NCBI RefSeq assembly: GCF_009746625.1
Contig: NZ_VWXL01000027.1
Coordinates: forward strand, 1-64,000
Origin: Caproicibacter fermentans
GTDB lineage: Bacteria; Bacillota; Clostridia; Oscillospirales; Acutalibacteraceae
Direction: 5' to 3'
DNA length: 64,000 nucleotides
Part shown: positions 49,883-58,144 of the stretch, piece after piece
Numbering within the stretch: position 1 is the first letter of the stretch
Layout of the letters: every line of letters starts with the position of its first letter
Position numbers and translations under genes: made by a program
The notes under the pieces: model-generated
The model's database searches: none
What the model was told of the DNA's origin: nothing
The model's input: the letters and a program-made list of their open reading frames with translations, nothing else

Positions 49883-49944
49883 GACTCCGTCCTGCCAGTT
49901 TTTTGGAACGGAGTCATTATAGCATTATCTCAGCAGAATCACAA
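49883..49944 (-). promoter_or_regulatory. Flippase promoter and 5'-leader hairpin that masks the ribosome site
   Basis: On the minus strand TTGTGA (49939-49944), 17-base spacer and TATAAT (49916-49921) preceded by TGC. The first transcribed bases include GACTCCGT, which pairs with ACGGAGTC (49883-49890). The latter contains the GGAG ribosome site of the flippase gene, so the stem could limit translation. Confidence 0.55.
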
Positions 49945-49952
49945 CCGAATTT

Positions 49953-50519
49953 TCACCGGCTGCCGCGCGCTTCCGGAAAACTGCGCGCCAAGGCTCTGCG
50001 AACGGCAAAGTACAGGGGCACCGCGATGATGTCCGCAAACACCGCGTTGGTGGCGGTCGCTCCCAGTTTCGACAGCAAGACCATCTGAACCGTCTGCGCC
50101 GCGTCGCCAAAAACCAACTCTTTCACCGCCGAGTAGGCCAGATACAGAACGCTGTAAGAAACCGAGCCGGCCACGGCCCCGACAATGACGCGGGACAGCT
50201 TTTTGCCGCGGCCGTCCCCGCCCCAGGCGATCAGGCCGCAGATCCAGGCCATCGCGAATTTGGTCACAAGCGTGACCGGCGCGCTGGACGCCCACCCGTT
50301 CGTAATGTCAAACAGAAAGGAACCTACCCCCGCGGCCAGTCCTCCGTAAACCGGGCCGAGCAGCAGCCCGGAAAGAATACAGAACACGTTGGCAAGCCCG
50401 ATCATCGTTTTGTCTCCGCCGACGGGAATCTGAACCTTAAAAAATACCGTCGCGACAAAGACAAGCGCACCCATAAGCCCCGCCAGCGCGAGATTGACGG
50501 TTTGATTTTTACTTCTCAT
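49953..50519 (-). CDS. ECF transporter S component
   Basis: A 188-residue substrate-binding membrane protein with six helices. NLALAGLMGALVFVATVFF holds the AxxxA-type motif that contacts EcfT, and LANVFCILSGLLLGPVYGGLAAG is a conserved S-component block. It starts 28 bases after the other S component on the same strand. Substrate not determined; the divergent PdxR-type regulator suggests a B6 vitamer. It would use EcfA1/A2/T encoded at 9.2-11.8 kb. Confidence 0.85.
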   Translation of the reverse strand: MRSKNQTVNLALAGLMGALVFVATVFFKVQIPVGGDKTMIGLANVFCILSGLLLGPVYGGLAAGVGSFLFDITNGWASSAPVTLVTKFAMAWICGLIAWGGDGRGKKLSRVIVGAVAGSVSYSVLYLAYSAVKELVFGDAAQTVQMVLLSKLGATATNAVFADIIAVPLYFAVRRALARSFPEARGSR

Positions 50520-50546
50520 ATCGCATTCCCTCCTGTTTTTCTCAAG

Positions 50547-51074
50547 CTAATGCTGCTTTACCATCACGGCCAAGCGGCTTTTCAGCTTCATCCGGTCGAA
50601 CGCGCGGCCAACCAGAATGTAAATAACCGCGCTTGCTGCCGCCTGAATCAGGTTTCCCGGAATTTCCGCCACAGGAGCCGCAAAGCTGCCGAGCAGAATC
50701 ACTTCGGTCAAATAATACCCCGCGACGCAGATTCCTCCCGCCGCCGCGCAGGCAATCAGGTTCCGCTTGGTGACAATCGATTTTGCCGCCGATGCAAAGC
50801 ACAGAACCATCACCGATTTAATCAAAAGCGTGGGCAGCACGTAGACGACGCTGCCGGTCAGGCCGTCCGAAAGCGCCTCGCCGATGCCGCCCGCGGCCAC
50901 CGCGTAAGGAAGAGGCAGAATGCTTGCCGCCAGGTATAGGAACGCGTCCCCCAGATGGATATATCCTCCGGTGACCGGGGTCGGAATATGAAACAGGTAC
51001 GCGGTAACGACAAATATCAGCGCGGCGAACAGCGCCGTGAAGACAATCAGGCCCGTCGATGCTGTTTTTTTCAT
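50547..51074 (-). CDS. ECF transporter S component
   Basis: A 175-residue membrane protein with six helices. GLIVFTALFAALIFVVTAY is the EcfT-contacting helix and GGYIHLGDAFLYLAASILP is a typical S-component segment also seen in vitamin and HMP transporters. ATG 51074 has GGAGG upstream. It is divergent from the MocR-type regulator gene with a 118-base shared regulatory gap. Confidence 0.85.
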   Translation of the reverse strand: MKKTASTGLIVFTALFAALIFVVTAYLFHIPTPVTGGYIHLGDAFLYLAASILPLPYAVAAGGIGEALSDGLTGSVVYVLPTLLIKSVMVLCFASAAKSIVTKRNLIACAAAGGICVAGYYLTEVILLGSFAAPVAEIPGNLIQAAASAVIYILVGRAFDRMKLKSRLAVMVKQH

Positions 51075-51093
51075 GCTTTTACCTCCAATAGGA

Positions 51094-51182
51094 TTGATTT
51101 GCAAAAATTACGTTGGTATAATAATAGCGAATAACTGTTTCTATTGAAATATACAGTTTGAAAAAATTCTTTCAGTACAGTT
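51094..51182 (+). promoter_or_regulatory. Promoter and repeat sites of the MocR-type regulator / S-component gap
   Basis: TTGATT (51094-51099), 17-base spacer and TATAAT (51117-51122). Downstream are AACTGT (51133-51138), TACAGTT (51152-51158) and TACAGTT (51176-51182): one inverted and one direct repeat, 24 bp apart. MocR-family regulators bind such repeats, so these are operator candidates. Confidence 0.5.
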
Positions 51183-51192
51183 GAGGGAGCTT

Positions 51193-52569
51193 ATGACATA
51201 TGATTTTCTGCAGCTGAACGGCGAATCCTCCGTTCCGCTGTATCAGCAGCTCTATTCAGCAATCCGCCGCGCGGTAGAATCGGGTTACCTGAAAGCCGGA
51301 GAGCGCCTTCCCTCCATTCGTGCGCTGGCAGAAGGACTGAACGTCAGCTGCACAACGGTGGAAAGCGCCTATCAACAGCTCTGTGTTGAGGGCTACATCC
51401 GCGCGCGCCCGCAGCGCGGATACTTTGTGCTGGACGCTCGCCGGCCGGAACCGGTCCGGGCTGTTCTGCCTTCCCCGGCGCCCCGCCCGGCCGCACCGCA
51501 GGCCGTCTATAACTTCGGCAGCGACTGCGTGGACAGCGAAAATATGGATTTGAAGCTTTGGCGGAGGCAGATTCGGGACGTGCTGAACCGACAGGAGCTC
51601 ATCGCCTCTTACGGCGATCATCAGGGGGAATACGCGCTGCGTGAAGCGCTGTCCTCCTACAGCTACGGCGCGCGCGGCGTGCTTGCCTCCCCGGACCAGA
51701 TTGTCATCGGCGCCGGAACGCAGCCGCTGTTGTCTATCCTATGCGGCCTTTTAAACGGCGGCGAAACGACCGTGGCCATGGAAGAACCCGGCTTTCGGCA
51801 GGCGGAACAGATTTTCTCCGACTGCGGCTTTAAAGTTCTGAAACTGCCCGGGGACAAGGACGGGCCAAGGATGGACGCGCTTGCGGCTAGCGGCGCAAGG
51901 CTCCTGTTCGTCGGGCCGTCCAACCGGGTCCGCACCGGAACGAGCCTGCCGATCAGCCGCCGGATGGAGCTGCTTCGGTGGGCGTGGGGAAACGGCGGAA
52001 TTATCATTGAGGACGACCACAACGGCGAGCTCCGCTACCGCGCGCGGCCGATTCCCGCCCTTCAGGGAATGGGCGCCGGACGAAGCGTTGTTTACATCGG
52101 TTCGTTTTCCAAACTGCTTCTGCCGTCGGTCCGCATCGGGTACATGGCGCTGACGGCGGATTTGCTGGAGCGTTACCGCCGGAGAGCCGGAAACTACAAT
52201 CAGACGGCTTCCAAAATCGAACAGCTCGCGCTCGCCAACTATATGAAAAGCGGACAGATGGAACGCCACCTTCGGCGGCTGCGCAAGCTCTACGGTTCCA
52301 AATGCGATCTTCTGTCGCACGAATTGAAATCGGCGTTCGGCGGCCGTGTGGAAATTCTGCTTCAGGAGACGCCGCTGAGCATGATCCTGACCGTACACGC
52401 GGACACCGACGCGGAAACCCTGCGCGATTTGGCTCTCCGGCAAGGGGTACGCATCGGAACCACCTCTGGGGGCGAAAAAGTCCTGCTCGGATTCGCCGGG
52501 ATTCCGTCGGAACAGATCAAAAACGCGGTCCAATGCCTGAAAACGGCCTGGAAAGACGTTTTATCATAA
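51193..52569 (+). CDS. pdxR: MocR/PdxR-type GntR-aminotransferase regulator
   Basis: A 458-residue fusion of a GntR winged helix (about 1-70, with GERLPSIRALAEGLNVSCTTV in shorter motif form) and a fold type I aminotransferase domain. The PLP lysine is in YIGSFSKLLLPSVR (about residue 305). Such proteins sense PLP; PdxR controls B6 synthesis or uptake. I place the start at ATG 51193 with GAGGG upstream, though an in-frame TTG at 51181 exists. Divergent from two S components. GabR-like or taurine-regulator roles are alternatives. Confidence 0.75.
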   Translation: MTYDFLQLNGESSVPLYQQLYSAIRRAVESGYLKAGERLPSIRALAEGLNVSCTTVESAYQQLCVEGYIRARPQRGYFVLDARRPEPVRAVLPSPAPRPAAPQAVYNFGSDCVDSENMDLKLWRRQIRDVLNRQELIASYGDHQGEYALREALSSYSYGARGVLASPDQIVIGAGTQPLLSILCGLLNGGETTVAMEEPGFRQAEQIFSDCGFKVLKLPGDKDGPRMDALAASGARLLFVGPSNRVRTGTSLPISRRMELLRWAWGNGGIIIEDDHNGELRYRARPIPALQGMGAGRSVVYIGSFSKLLLPSVRIGYMALTADLLERYRRRAGNYNQTASKIEQLALANYMKSGQMERHLRRLRKLYGSKCDLLSHELKSAFGGRVEILLQETPLSMILTVHADTDAETLRDLALRQGVRIGTTSGGEKVLLGFAGIPSEQIKNAVQCLKTAWKDVLS

Positions 52570-52587
52570 AAAGGAGACGAAAACAAC

Positions 52588-53802
52588 ATGAAAGCTTTTG
52601 AAAGACTGATTCACTACACGTCGTTTGACACCATGTCCAGCGAGGACAGCGAAAGCTGCCCCAGCACGCCGGGGCAGCTCGTTCTTGCGGACGCGCTGGC
52701 GGAAGAAATGAAGTCGCTCGGCTTCTCGGACGTCCGCCGGGATGATTCCGGTTATGTCTACGGCACGCTGCCCGCAAACTGTGAGACGGCCGCGCCGGTC
52801 ATTGGCCTGATCGCCCACATGGACACCTCCGAGGCCGCGCCGGGCGCGGGAATCAAGCCGAGAATCGTGAAAAATTACGGCGGCGGCGACATTGTTCTGA
52901 ATCGGGAGAAAAACATTGTGATGCGCGCGCAGGATTACCGGAACCTCTCGGATTACGTCGGGGACGACCTGATCGTGACCGACGGCACCACCCTGCTCGG
53001 CGCGGACGACAAGGCCGGCGTAGCGGAAATTCTGACCGCTGTGGAAGAACTGAACAAGAATCATACGCCGCACGGAGCAATCGCCGTCGCCTTTACCCCG
53101 GATGAGGAAATCGGGCGCGGCGCGGACCACTTCGACGTCGAGGGCTTCGGCGCCGATTTTGCCTATACGGTGGACGGCGGTACGCTGGGCGAGCTGGAGT
53201 ACGAAAACTTCAACGCGGCCGGAGCCGTCGTGACCGTTCACGGAGTCAGCGTTCATCCGGGCGACGCGAAAAACCGGATGCGCAGCGCCGCGCAGTTTGC
53301 CATGGAATTCCACTCCATGCTTCCGGCGGCGGAAACCCCGGAGCATACTGAAGGGTACGAGGGCTTTTACCACCTGACGCGGATTTCCGGCGACGCGGAA
53401 GAGGCCGAACTGCGCTATATTATCCGCGACCATGACCGAAATCAATTCGAGTCGAGAAAGGAAACCGTGCGCAGAATCGCGGATTATCTGAATGACAAAT
53501 ACGGCGTCGGAACGTTTGAGCTGTCGCTTACCGATTCCTATTATAATATGAAGCAGGAAATCGAGAAGCATCCCGAAATCATCGAACGGGCCGAACGGGC
53601 GATGAAAGAAGCCGGCGTAACCCCGCGCGCCGTTGCGATCCGCGGCGGCACGGACGGGGCCCGTCTGTCGTTTATGGGGCTGCCCTGCCCGAACCTGCCG
53701 ACCGGCGGGCAGAATTTTCACGGCAGATTTGAGTTCATCCCGATCCAGGCGATGGATAAAATCGTTGAAATTCTGGTCCATCTTGTAAAAACGGATTCAT
53801 AA
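52588..53802 (+). CDS. pepT: Peptidase T (tripeptidase)
   Basis: A 404-residue dizinc aminopeptidase of family M20B that releases the N-terminal residue of tripeptides. Metal ligands: H in IAHMDTSEAA, D in LLGADDKAG, the catalytic glutamate in FTPDEEIGRG, D in YTVDGG, and H in GQNFHGRFE. Length is normal for PepT. AAAAGGAG precedes the ATG. It is 18 bases after the regulator gene and may be co-transcribed. Confidence 0.93.
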   Translation: MKAFERLIHYTSFDTMSSEDSESCPSTPGQLVLADALAEEMKSLGFSDVRRDDSGYVYGTLPANCETAAPVIGLIAHMDTSEAAPGAGIKPRIVKNYGGGDIVLNREKNIVMRAQDYRNLSDYVGDDLIVTDGTTLLGADDKAGVAEILTAVEELNKNHTPHGAIAVAFTPDEEIGRGADHFDVEGFGADFAYTVDGGTLGELEYENFNAAGAVVTVHGVSVHPGDAKNRMRSAAQFAMEFHSMLPAAETPEHTEGYEGFYHLTRISGDAEEAELRYIIRDHDRNQFESRKETVRRIADYLNDKYGVGTFELSLTDSYYNMKQEIEKHPEIIERAERAMKEAGVTPRAVAIRGGTDGARLSFMGLPCPNLPTGGQNFHGRFEFIPIQAMDKIVEILVHLVKTDS

Positions 53803-54033
53803 TTTTGATCCAACCCTCGGCGCGCCGGTAAGGCTGTGCCTTAAATGCTTTCTCCGGCTCCGGCCGCGCCGGACCCCTTGGGGAAAACGGGATGATTTAT
53901 GTTTCGGCGTTTACCGGATTAGGCTGAGAAAATCAGGACGTTTTTTGAAATTTTCTATCGTAATCAATGCAAAAATATGATATGATAAATCAATAAAACA
54001 CTAAAACATCGAAATGAACAAAGGATGGTTGCT

Positions 54034-54552
54034 ATGGCGGTTCGTGAGATTCTTCTGTTGGGAAACAAGGCCCTGTACACCACCTGTCGGAAGGTCTCTC
54101 CGGACGAAGCCGAAAAAGCGGCGCAGGTCATCCGCGATCTGCGGGATACTCTGGACGACTTTCAGCGGCGGTACGGTTACGGACGTGCCGTCGCCGCCCC
54201 GCAGATCGGCGAGCCGTTTCGCGTCATCTGCATGAATTTCGGCAGCCGGGAGCTGACTTTTGTTAATCCGACGCTGGAATTCTCCGGGGAAAGGTTTGAG
54301 CTCTGGGACGACTGCATGAGCTTTCCCGGCCTGGAAGTTCGCCTGCTCCGTTACAAACGGTGTACCGTTAATTTTCTGGACGCGCAGTTTCGGCCTCACA
54401 CTCTTGTCTGTGAAGGAGATCTTTCTGAGCTTATTCAGCACGAATACGACCATCTGGACGGGATTCTGGCCGTTCAGCGGGCGCTGGACAGCCATTCCTT
54501 CCGAATCAACCCGGAAAAGGCTCTGCTGTGCCGTGACAAGGCCGTTCATTGA
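54034..54552 (+). CDS. def: Peptide deformylase-like protein
   Basis: A 172-residue metalloenzyme that removes the N-terminal formyl group. Motif 1 is GYGRAVAAPQIG (48-59), motif 2 is DDCMSFPG (C94), in place of the usual EGCLS, and motif 3 is QHEYDHLDG (H136, E137, H140). All metal ligands are kept. The divergent motif 2 suggests a second-type Def or an altered substrate. ATG 54034 has AAAGGA 8 bases upstream. Confidence 0.8.
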   Translation: MAVREILLLGNKALYTTCRKVSPDEAEKAAQVIRDLRDTLDDFQRRYGYGRAVAAPQIGEPFRVICMNFGSRELTFVNPTLEFSGERFELWDDCMSFPGLEVRLLRYKRCTVNFLDAQFRPHTLVCEGDLSELIQHEYDHLDGILAVQRALDSHSFRINPEKALLCRDKAVH

Positions 54553-54577
54553 ATCACTTTTTGTTTCATGATATAAT
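54549..54577 (+). promoter_or_regulatory. Promoter of the aspS-gatCAB operon
   Basis: TTGAAT (54549-54554), 17-base spacer, TATAAT (54572-54577). The -35 overlaps the def stop codon. Confidence 0.65.
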
Positions 54578-54617
54578 TGATGTTTAAAAGAATGCAGTTA
54601 AAGGGGATAAACGGAAA

Positions 54618-56369
54618 ATGAACCTAGTCAACCAGTACCGCACGCATTTTTGCGGCGAAGTCAGCGAACAGGAAATCGGAAAAGAAGTCCGCGTTGCGGG
54701 ATGGGTCGAAAATATCCGGGACCACGGCGGAATCAAATTCCTGGATATCAGGGATCATTCCGGCGTGGTCCAGATCGTCGTTTACGATGACGCCCTCTTA
54801 AATGAAGTCAGCCGCGAATGCAGCCTGACCGCGTCCGGCACTGTCGTTCTGCGCGACGAGGAAACCGTCAATCCCAAAATTCCGACCGGAACGGTCGAGG
54901 TAAAGGTGAGCGAACTCACCGTGCTCGGCAAGGTTCTGGAAAGCCTTCCGTTCGAGGTTCCCCTCTCCCGGGAAACCAAGGAGGACGTCCGCCTGAAATA
55001 TCGTTTTCTCGACCTGCGCAACCCGAAGGTCCACGAGAATATCGTGCTGCGGTCAAAGGTTATCTCGTTTCTGCGGAGGAAAATGACCGACCTCGGTTTT
55101 CTGGAAATTCAGACGCCGATCCTTTCCGCTTCTTCTCCGGAAGGCGCGCGGGACTATCTGATTCCCAGCCGTCGGCACCCCGGCAAGTTTTACGCGTTGC
55201 CGCAGGCTCCCCAGCTGTTTAAACAGCTTCTGATGGTCTCCGGCTTCGACCGTTATTTCCAGATCGCGCCGTGCTTCCGGGACGAAGACGCGCGCGCCGA
55301 CCGCTCGCCGGGTGAATTTTACCAGCTGGATTTCGAGCTTGCGTTCGCCTCCCAGGAGGATGTGTTCAAGGTCGCCGAAGAAGTAATCGGCGAAACGTTC
55401 TCGAAATTTTCGGATAAAACCGTGACAAAGGCCCCGTTCCCGCGCATTCCCTATGCGGAGTCCATGCTGAAATACGGTTCCGACAAGCCGGACCTGCGCA
55501 ATCCGCTTTTGATTCAGGATATTACCGATTTGTTTGAGGGAACAGCCTTCAAGCCGTTTCAAAATAAAATTGTTCGGGCCATCAGCGTGCAGGACTGCGG
55601 AAAACAGCCGAAGAGCTTTTTTGAAGGCATGCTGAAATTTGCCGAAAGCATCGGCATGAAGGGTCTTGGCTATATCAAAGTGGCGGAAGACGGCGTTTAT
55701 CAGGGGCCGATCAACAAATATCTTCCGGACGAGAAACGCAATGAGCTGACCCGCCGCGCGGAACTGAAGCCCGGTACCGTTGTGTTCTTCATCGCCGACG
55801 AAGCCGACGCGGTCGCGGGACTGGCCGGACAGGTTCGCACGGAGCTGGGCCGCAGGCTGGGCCTCATCGACGAAAGCCGCTTCGACCTTTGCTTCATCGT
55901 CGATTTTCCGATGTTTGAACTCGACCCTGAGACCGGCGAAACGGTCTTTACGCACAACCCGTTTTCCATGCCCCAGGGCGGGATGGAAGCGCTGCTTACG
56001 AAGAAGCCGGAAGAGGTGCTCGCCTACCAGTACGACATTGTCTGCAACGGTGTGGAGCTTTCTTCCGGCGCGGTGCGCAACCATCGCGTCGATATTATGA
56101 AAAAGGCGTTTGAAATCGCGGGCTACACCGAAGAAGAGCTGGAAACCAAATTCACCTCCCTATACCACGCGTTTCAGTTCGGCGCGCCGCCGCACGCGGG
56201 CATGGCGCCCGGCGTCGACCGCATGCTGATGCTGCTGACCGGCGAAGACAATATCCGCGAGGTCATCGCGTTCCCGATGAATTCCAACGCGCAGGACGTG
56301 ATGATGGGAGCGCCGAACGAAGTCACGGAGCAGCAGCTGCGGGAAGTGCATATCCGGCTGAGAAAATAA
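54618..56369 (+). CDS. aspS: Aspartate-tRNA ligase
   Basis: A 583-residue class II synthetase of the bacterial type: N-terminal OB fold (about 15-105, VRVAGWVENIRDHGGIKFLDI region), catalytic domain with FRDEDARADRSPGEFYQLD (motif 2) and GMAPGVDRMLMLL (motif 3), and an inserted GAD domain (about 300-410). It is in one operon with gatCAB, so it may be a non-discriminating enzyme that also charges tRNA-Asn for amidation. Confidence 0.95.
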   Translation: MNLVNQYRTHFCGEVSEQEIGKEVRVAGWVENIRDHGGIKFLDIRDHSGVVQIVVYDDALLNEVSRECSLTASGTVVLRDEETVNPKIPTGTVEVKVSELTVLGKVLESLPFEVPLSRETKEDVRLKYRFLDLRNPKVHENIVLRSKVISFLRRKMTDLGFLEIQTPILSASSPEGARDYLIPSRRHPGKFYALPQAPQLFKQLLMVSGFDRYFQIAPCFRDEDARADRSPGEFYQLDFELAFASQEDVFKVAEEVIGETFSKFSDKTVTKAPFPRIPYAESMLKYGSDKPDLRNPLLIQDITDLFEGTAFKPFQNKIVRAISVQDCGKQPKSFFEGMLKFAESIGMKGLGYIKVAEDGVYQGPINKYLPDEKRNELTRRAELKPGTVVFFIADEADAVAGLAGQVRTELGRRLGLIDESRFDLCFIVDFPMFELDPETGETVFTHNPFSMPQGGMEALLTKKPEEVLAYQYDIVCNGVELSSGAVRNHRVDIMKKAFEIAGYTEEELETKFTSLYHAFQFGAPPHAGMAPGVDRMLMLLTGEDNIREVIAFPMNSNAQDVMMGAPNEVTEQQLREVHIRLRK

Positions 56370-56388
56370 TCCGGAAGGAGTCTGGAAC

Positions 56389-56667
56389 ATGGTCACCCAC
56401 GAAGAAATCCTGAAGATCGCGCGTCTGGCAAAGCTTTCCGTCGCGCCGGAGGAGCTTGACAGCCTGACCAAAGACATGAACAGCATCATCGAATTCGCCG
56501 ACGCCGTCAATTCGGTTGCCGCAGAGGATTCCGATTTTGACAATAGTAACAGCCTTTCGAACGTATTCCGCGAGGATAAGGTTGTTCCCTCCTATGACAG
56601 GGAGGAAATTTTAAAAAACGCGCCGAATCAGGAAGACGGATATTTCCTGGTTCGCCGCCGCATGTAG
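56389..56667 (+). CDS. gatC: Asp/Glu-tRNA amidotransferase subunit C
   Basis: A 92-residue small subunit that stabilises the GatA-GatB interface. The family start (EILKIARLAKLSVAPEEL) and the C-terminal FLVRRRM are typical. GGAAGGAG precedes the ATG, and gatA begins 10 bases later. Confidence 0.92.
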   Translation: MVTHEEILKIARLAKLSVAPEELDSLTKDMNSIIEFADAVNSVAAEDSDFDNSNSLSNVFREDKVVPSYDREEILKNAPNQEDGYFLVRRRM

Positions 56668-56677
56668 GAGGGGCCCG

Positions 56678-58144
56678 ATGGAACCATACGGAATCATCCC
56701 TAAAATCGGAAAGCTCCTGCGCTCAAAGGAAATCAGCTGCACGGAGCTGACGAAACAATATCTGCACTCCGCCGAAACGGAAAACAAGCGCCTGAACGCC
56801 TATGTGAAGCTGACGCCGGAAGCCGCGCTGAAAACCGCCGCGGAAGTGGACCGCAAGCTCGCGGCGGGAGAAGAGCTCTCTCCGCTCGCCGGCATTCCGA
56901 TGACGCTGAAAGACAACATTTCCACAAACGGAATTGAAACGACCTGCTGCTCAAAAATTCTGCGGGGCTACACCCCGATTTACGACGCGACCGTCTGGGA
57001 TATTTTAAAAAGGCAGGACGCCGTACTCATCGGCAAGGCAAATATGGACGAGTTCGCGATGGGTTCTTCCTGTGAGACCTCCTGCTTCGGCGGAGCAAGA
57101 AACCCGCATAATACGGAGCGCGTCGCGGGCGGCAGCAGCGGCGGCGTCGCTTCGGCCGTGGCGGGCAACCTCGCCGCGTTCGGGCTTGGCTCCGACACCG
57201 GCGGCTCGATTCGCCAGCCTGCCAGCTTCTGCGGCATTGTCGGCCTGAAGCCCACCTACGGCGCGGTTTCGCGCTACGGGCTGATCGCGTACGCCTCCAG
57301 CTTCGATCAAATTGGCCCGATCACCCGGAGTGTTGAGGACGCCGCGCTGGTGTATGACGCGATCGCAAAATACGACCCGATGGACTCCACCAGCAGCGAA
57401 AAAGCACAGCCCGCGTTCTCTTCTCTGGGAAAAGACATCAAGGGTATGAAAATCGGTGTTCCAAAAGAATACTTTGACGGCGTGCGCGAAGACGTGAAAG
57501 CCGCGCTGCAAAACGCTTTGAAGGTTTATGAATCCCTTGGGGCGGAAATCGTGGATTTTTCGATGCCGTCCATCCAATACAGCCTTCCCGTTTACTATAT
57601 TCTCGCCTGCGCGGAGGCTTCCTCCAATCTGGGGCGCTACGACGGCATCCGCTACGGCGCGCGCACGGAGCATTACGCAGACCGCGACGAAATGATCTGC
57701 AAGACGCGCAGCGAAGGCTTCGGCGCGGAGGTAAAACGCCGTATCCTGCTCGGAACCTATGTTTTAAGCGCCGGGTATTACGATGCGTTTTATAAAAAAG
57801 CGCAGAATCTGCGCGGCACGCTGATCAGGGCATTCGAAGACGCGTTTGCACACTGCGACGTGATTGCCGTCCCGACCGTCCCAATGACGGCGTTTCCGCT
57901 CAATTTTACCGCTCAGGACGCGGTGGAAACATATCTGACCGATATCTGCACGGTACCGGTGAACATCGCCGGCCTGCCGGGGATCAGCGTTCCCTGCGGC
58001 TTCGGCGGCGACTCGATGCCGGTCGGGCTGCAGCTCATCGGTGCCCGTTTTTCAGAGCCGGCCCTCTTAAACGCCGCGTTCCAGTATGAACAGGCGGCGC
58101 GGAGAGACGTATTCCGTGCTGTTGAAACGGGGGTTGTGCTATGA
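56678..58144 (+). CDS. gatA: Asp/Glu-tRNA amidotransferase subunit A
   Basis: A 488-residue amidase that releases ammonia from glutamine. The Ser-cisSer-Lys triad is visible: K in MTLKDNIS, S in GGSSGGVASA and S in GSDTGGSIRQPASF. Ammonia is passed to GatB. ATGA overlap with gatB. Confidence 0.95.
   Translation: MEPYGIIPKIGKLLRSKEISCTELTKQYLHSAETENKRLNAYVKLTPEAALKTAAEVDRKLAAGEELSPLAGIPMTLKDNISTNGIETTCCSKILRGYTPIYDATVWDILKRQDAVLIGKANMDEFAMGSSCETSCFGGARNPHNTERVAGGSSGGVASAVAGNLAAFGLGSDTGGSIRQPASFCGIVGLKPTYGAVSRYGLIAYASSFDQIGPITRSVEDAALVYDAIAKYDPMDSTSSEKAQPAFSSLGKDIKGMKIGVPKEYFDGVREDVKAALQNALKVYESLGAEIVDFSMPSIQYSLPVYYILACAEASSNLGRYDGIRYGARTEHYADRDEMICKTRSEGFGAEVKRRILLGTYVLSAGYYDAFYKKAQNLRGTLIRAFEDAFAHCDVIAVPTVPMTAFPLNFTAQDAVETYLTDICTVPVNIAGLPGISVPCGFGGDSMPVGLQLIGARFSEPALLNAAFQYEQAARRDVFRAVETGVVL

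Noticed and set aside
55053-56084. 343-codon minus-strand open frame
   Set aside because: Antisense to aspS; no motifs and no ribosome site.
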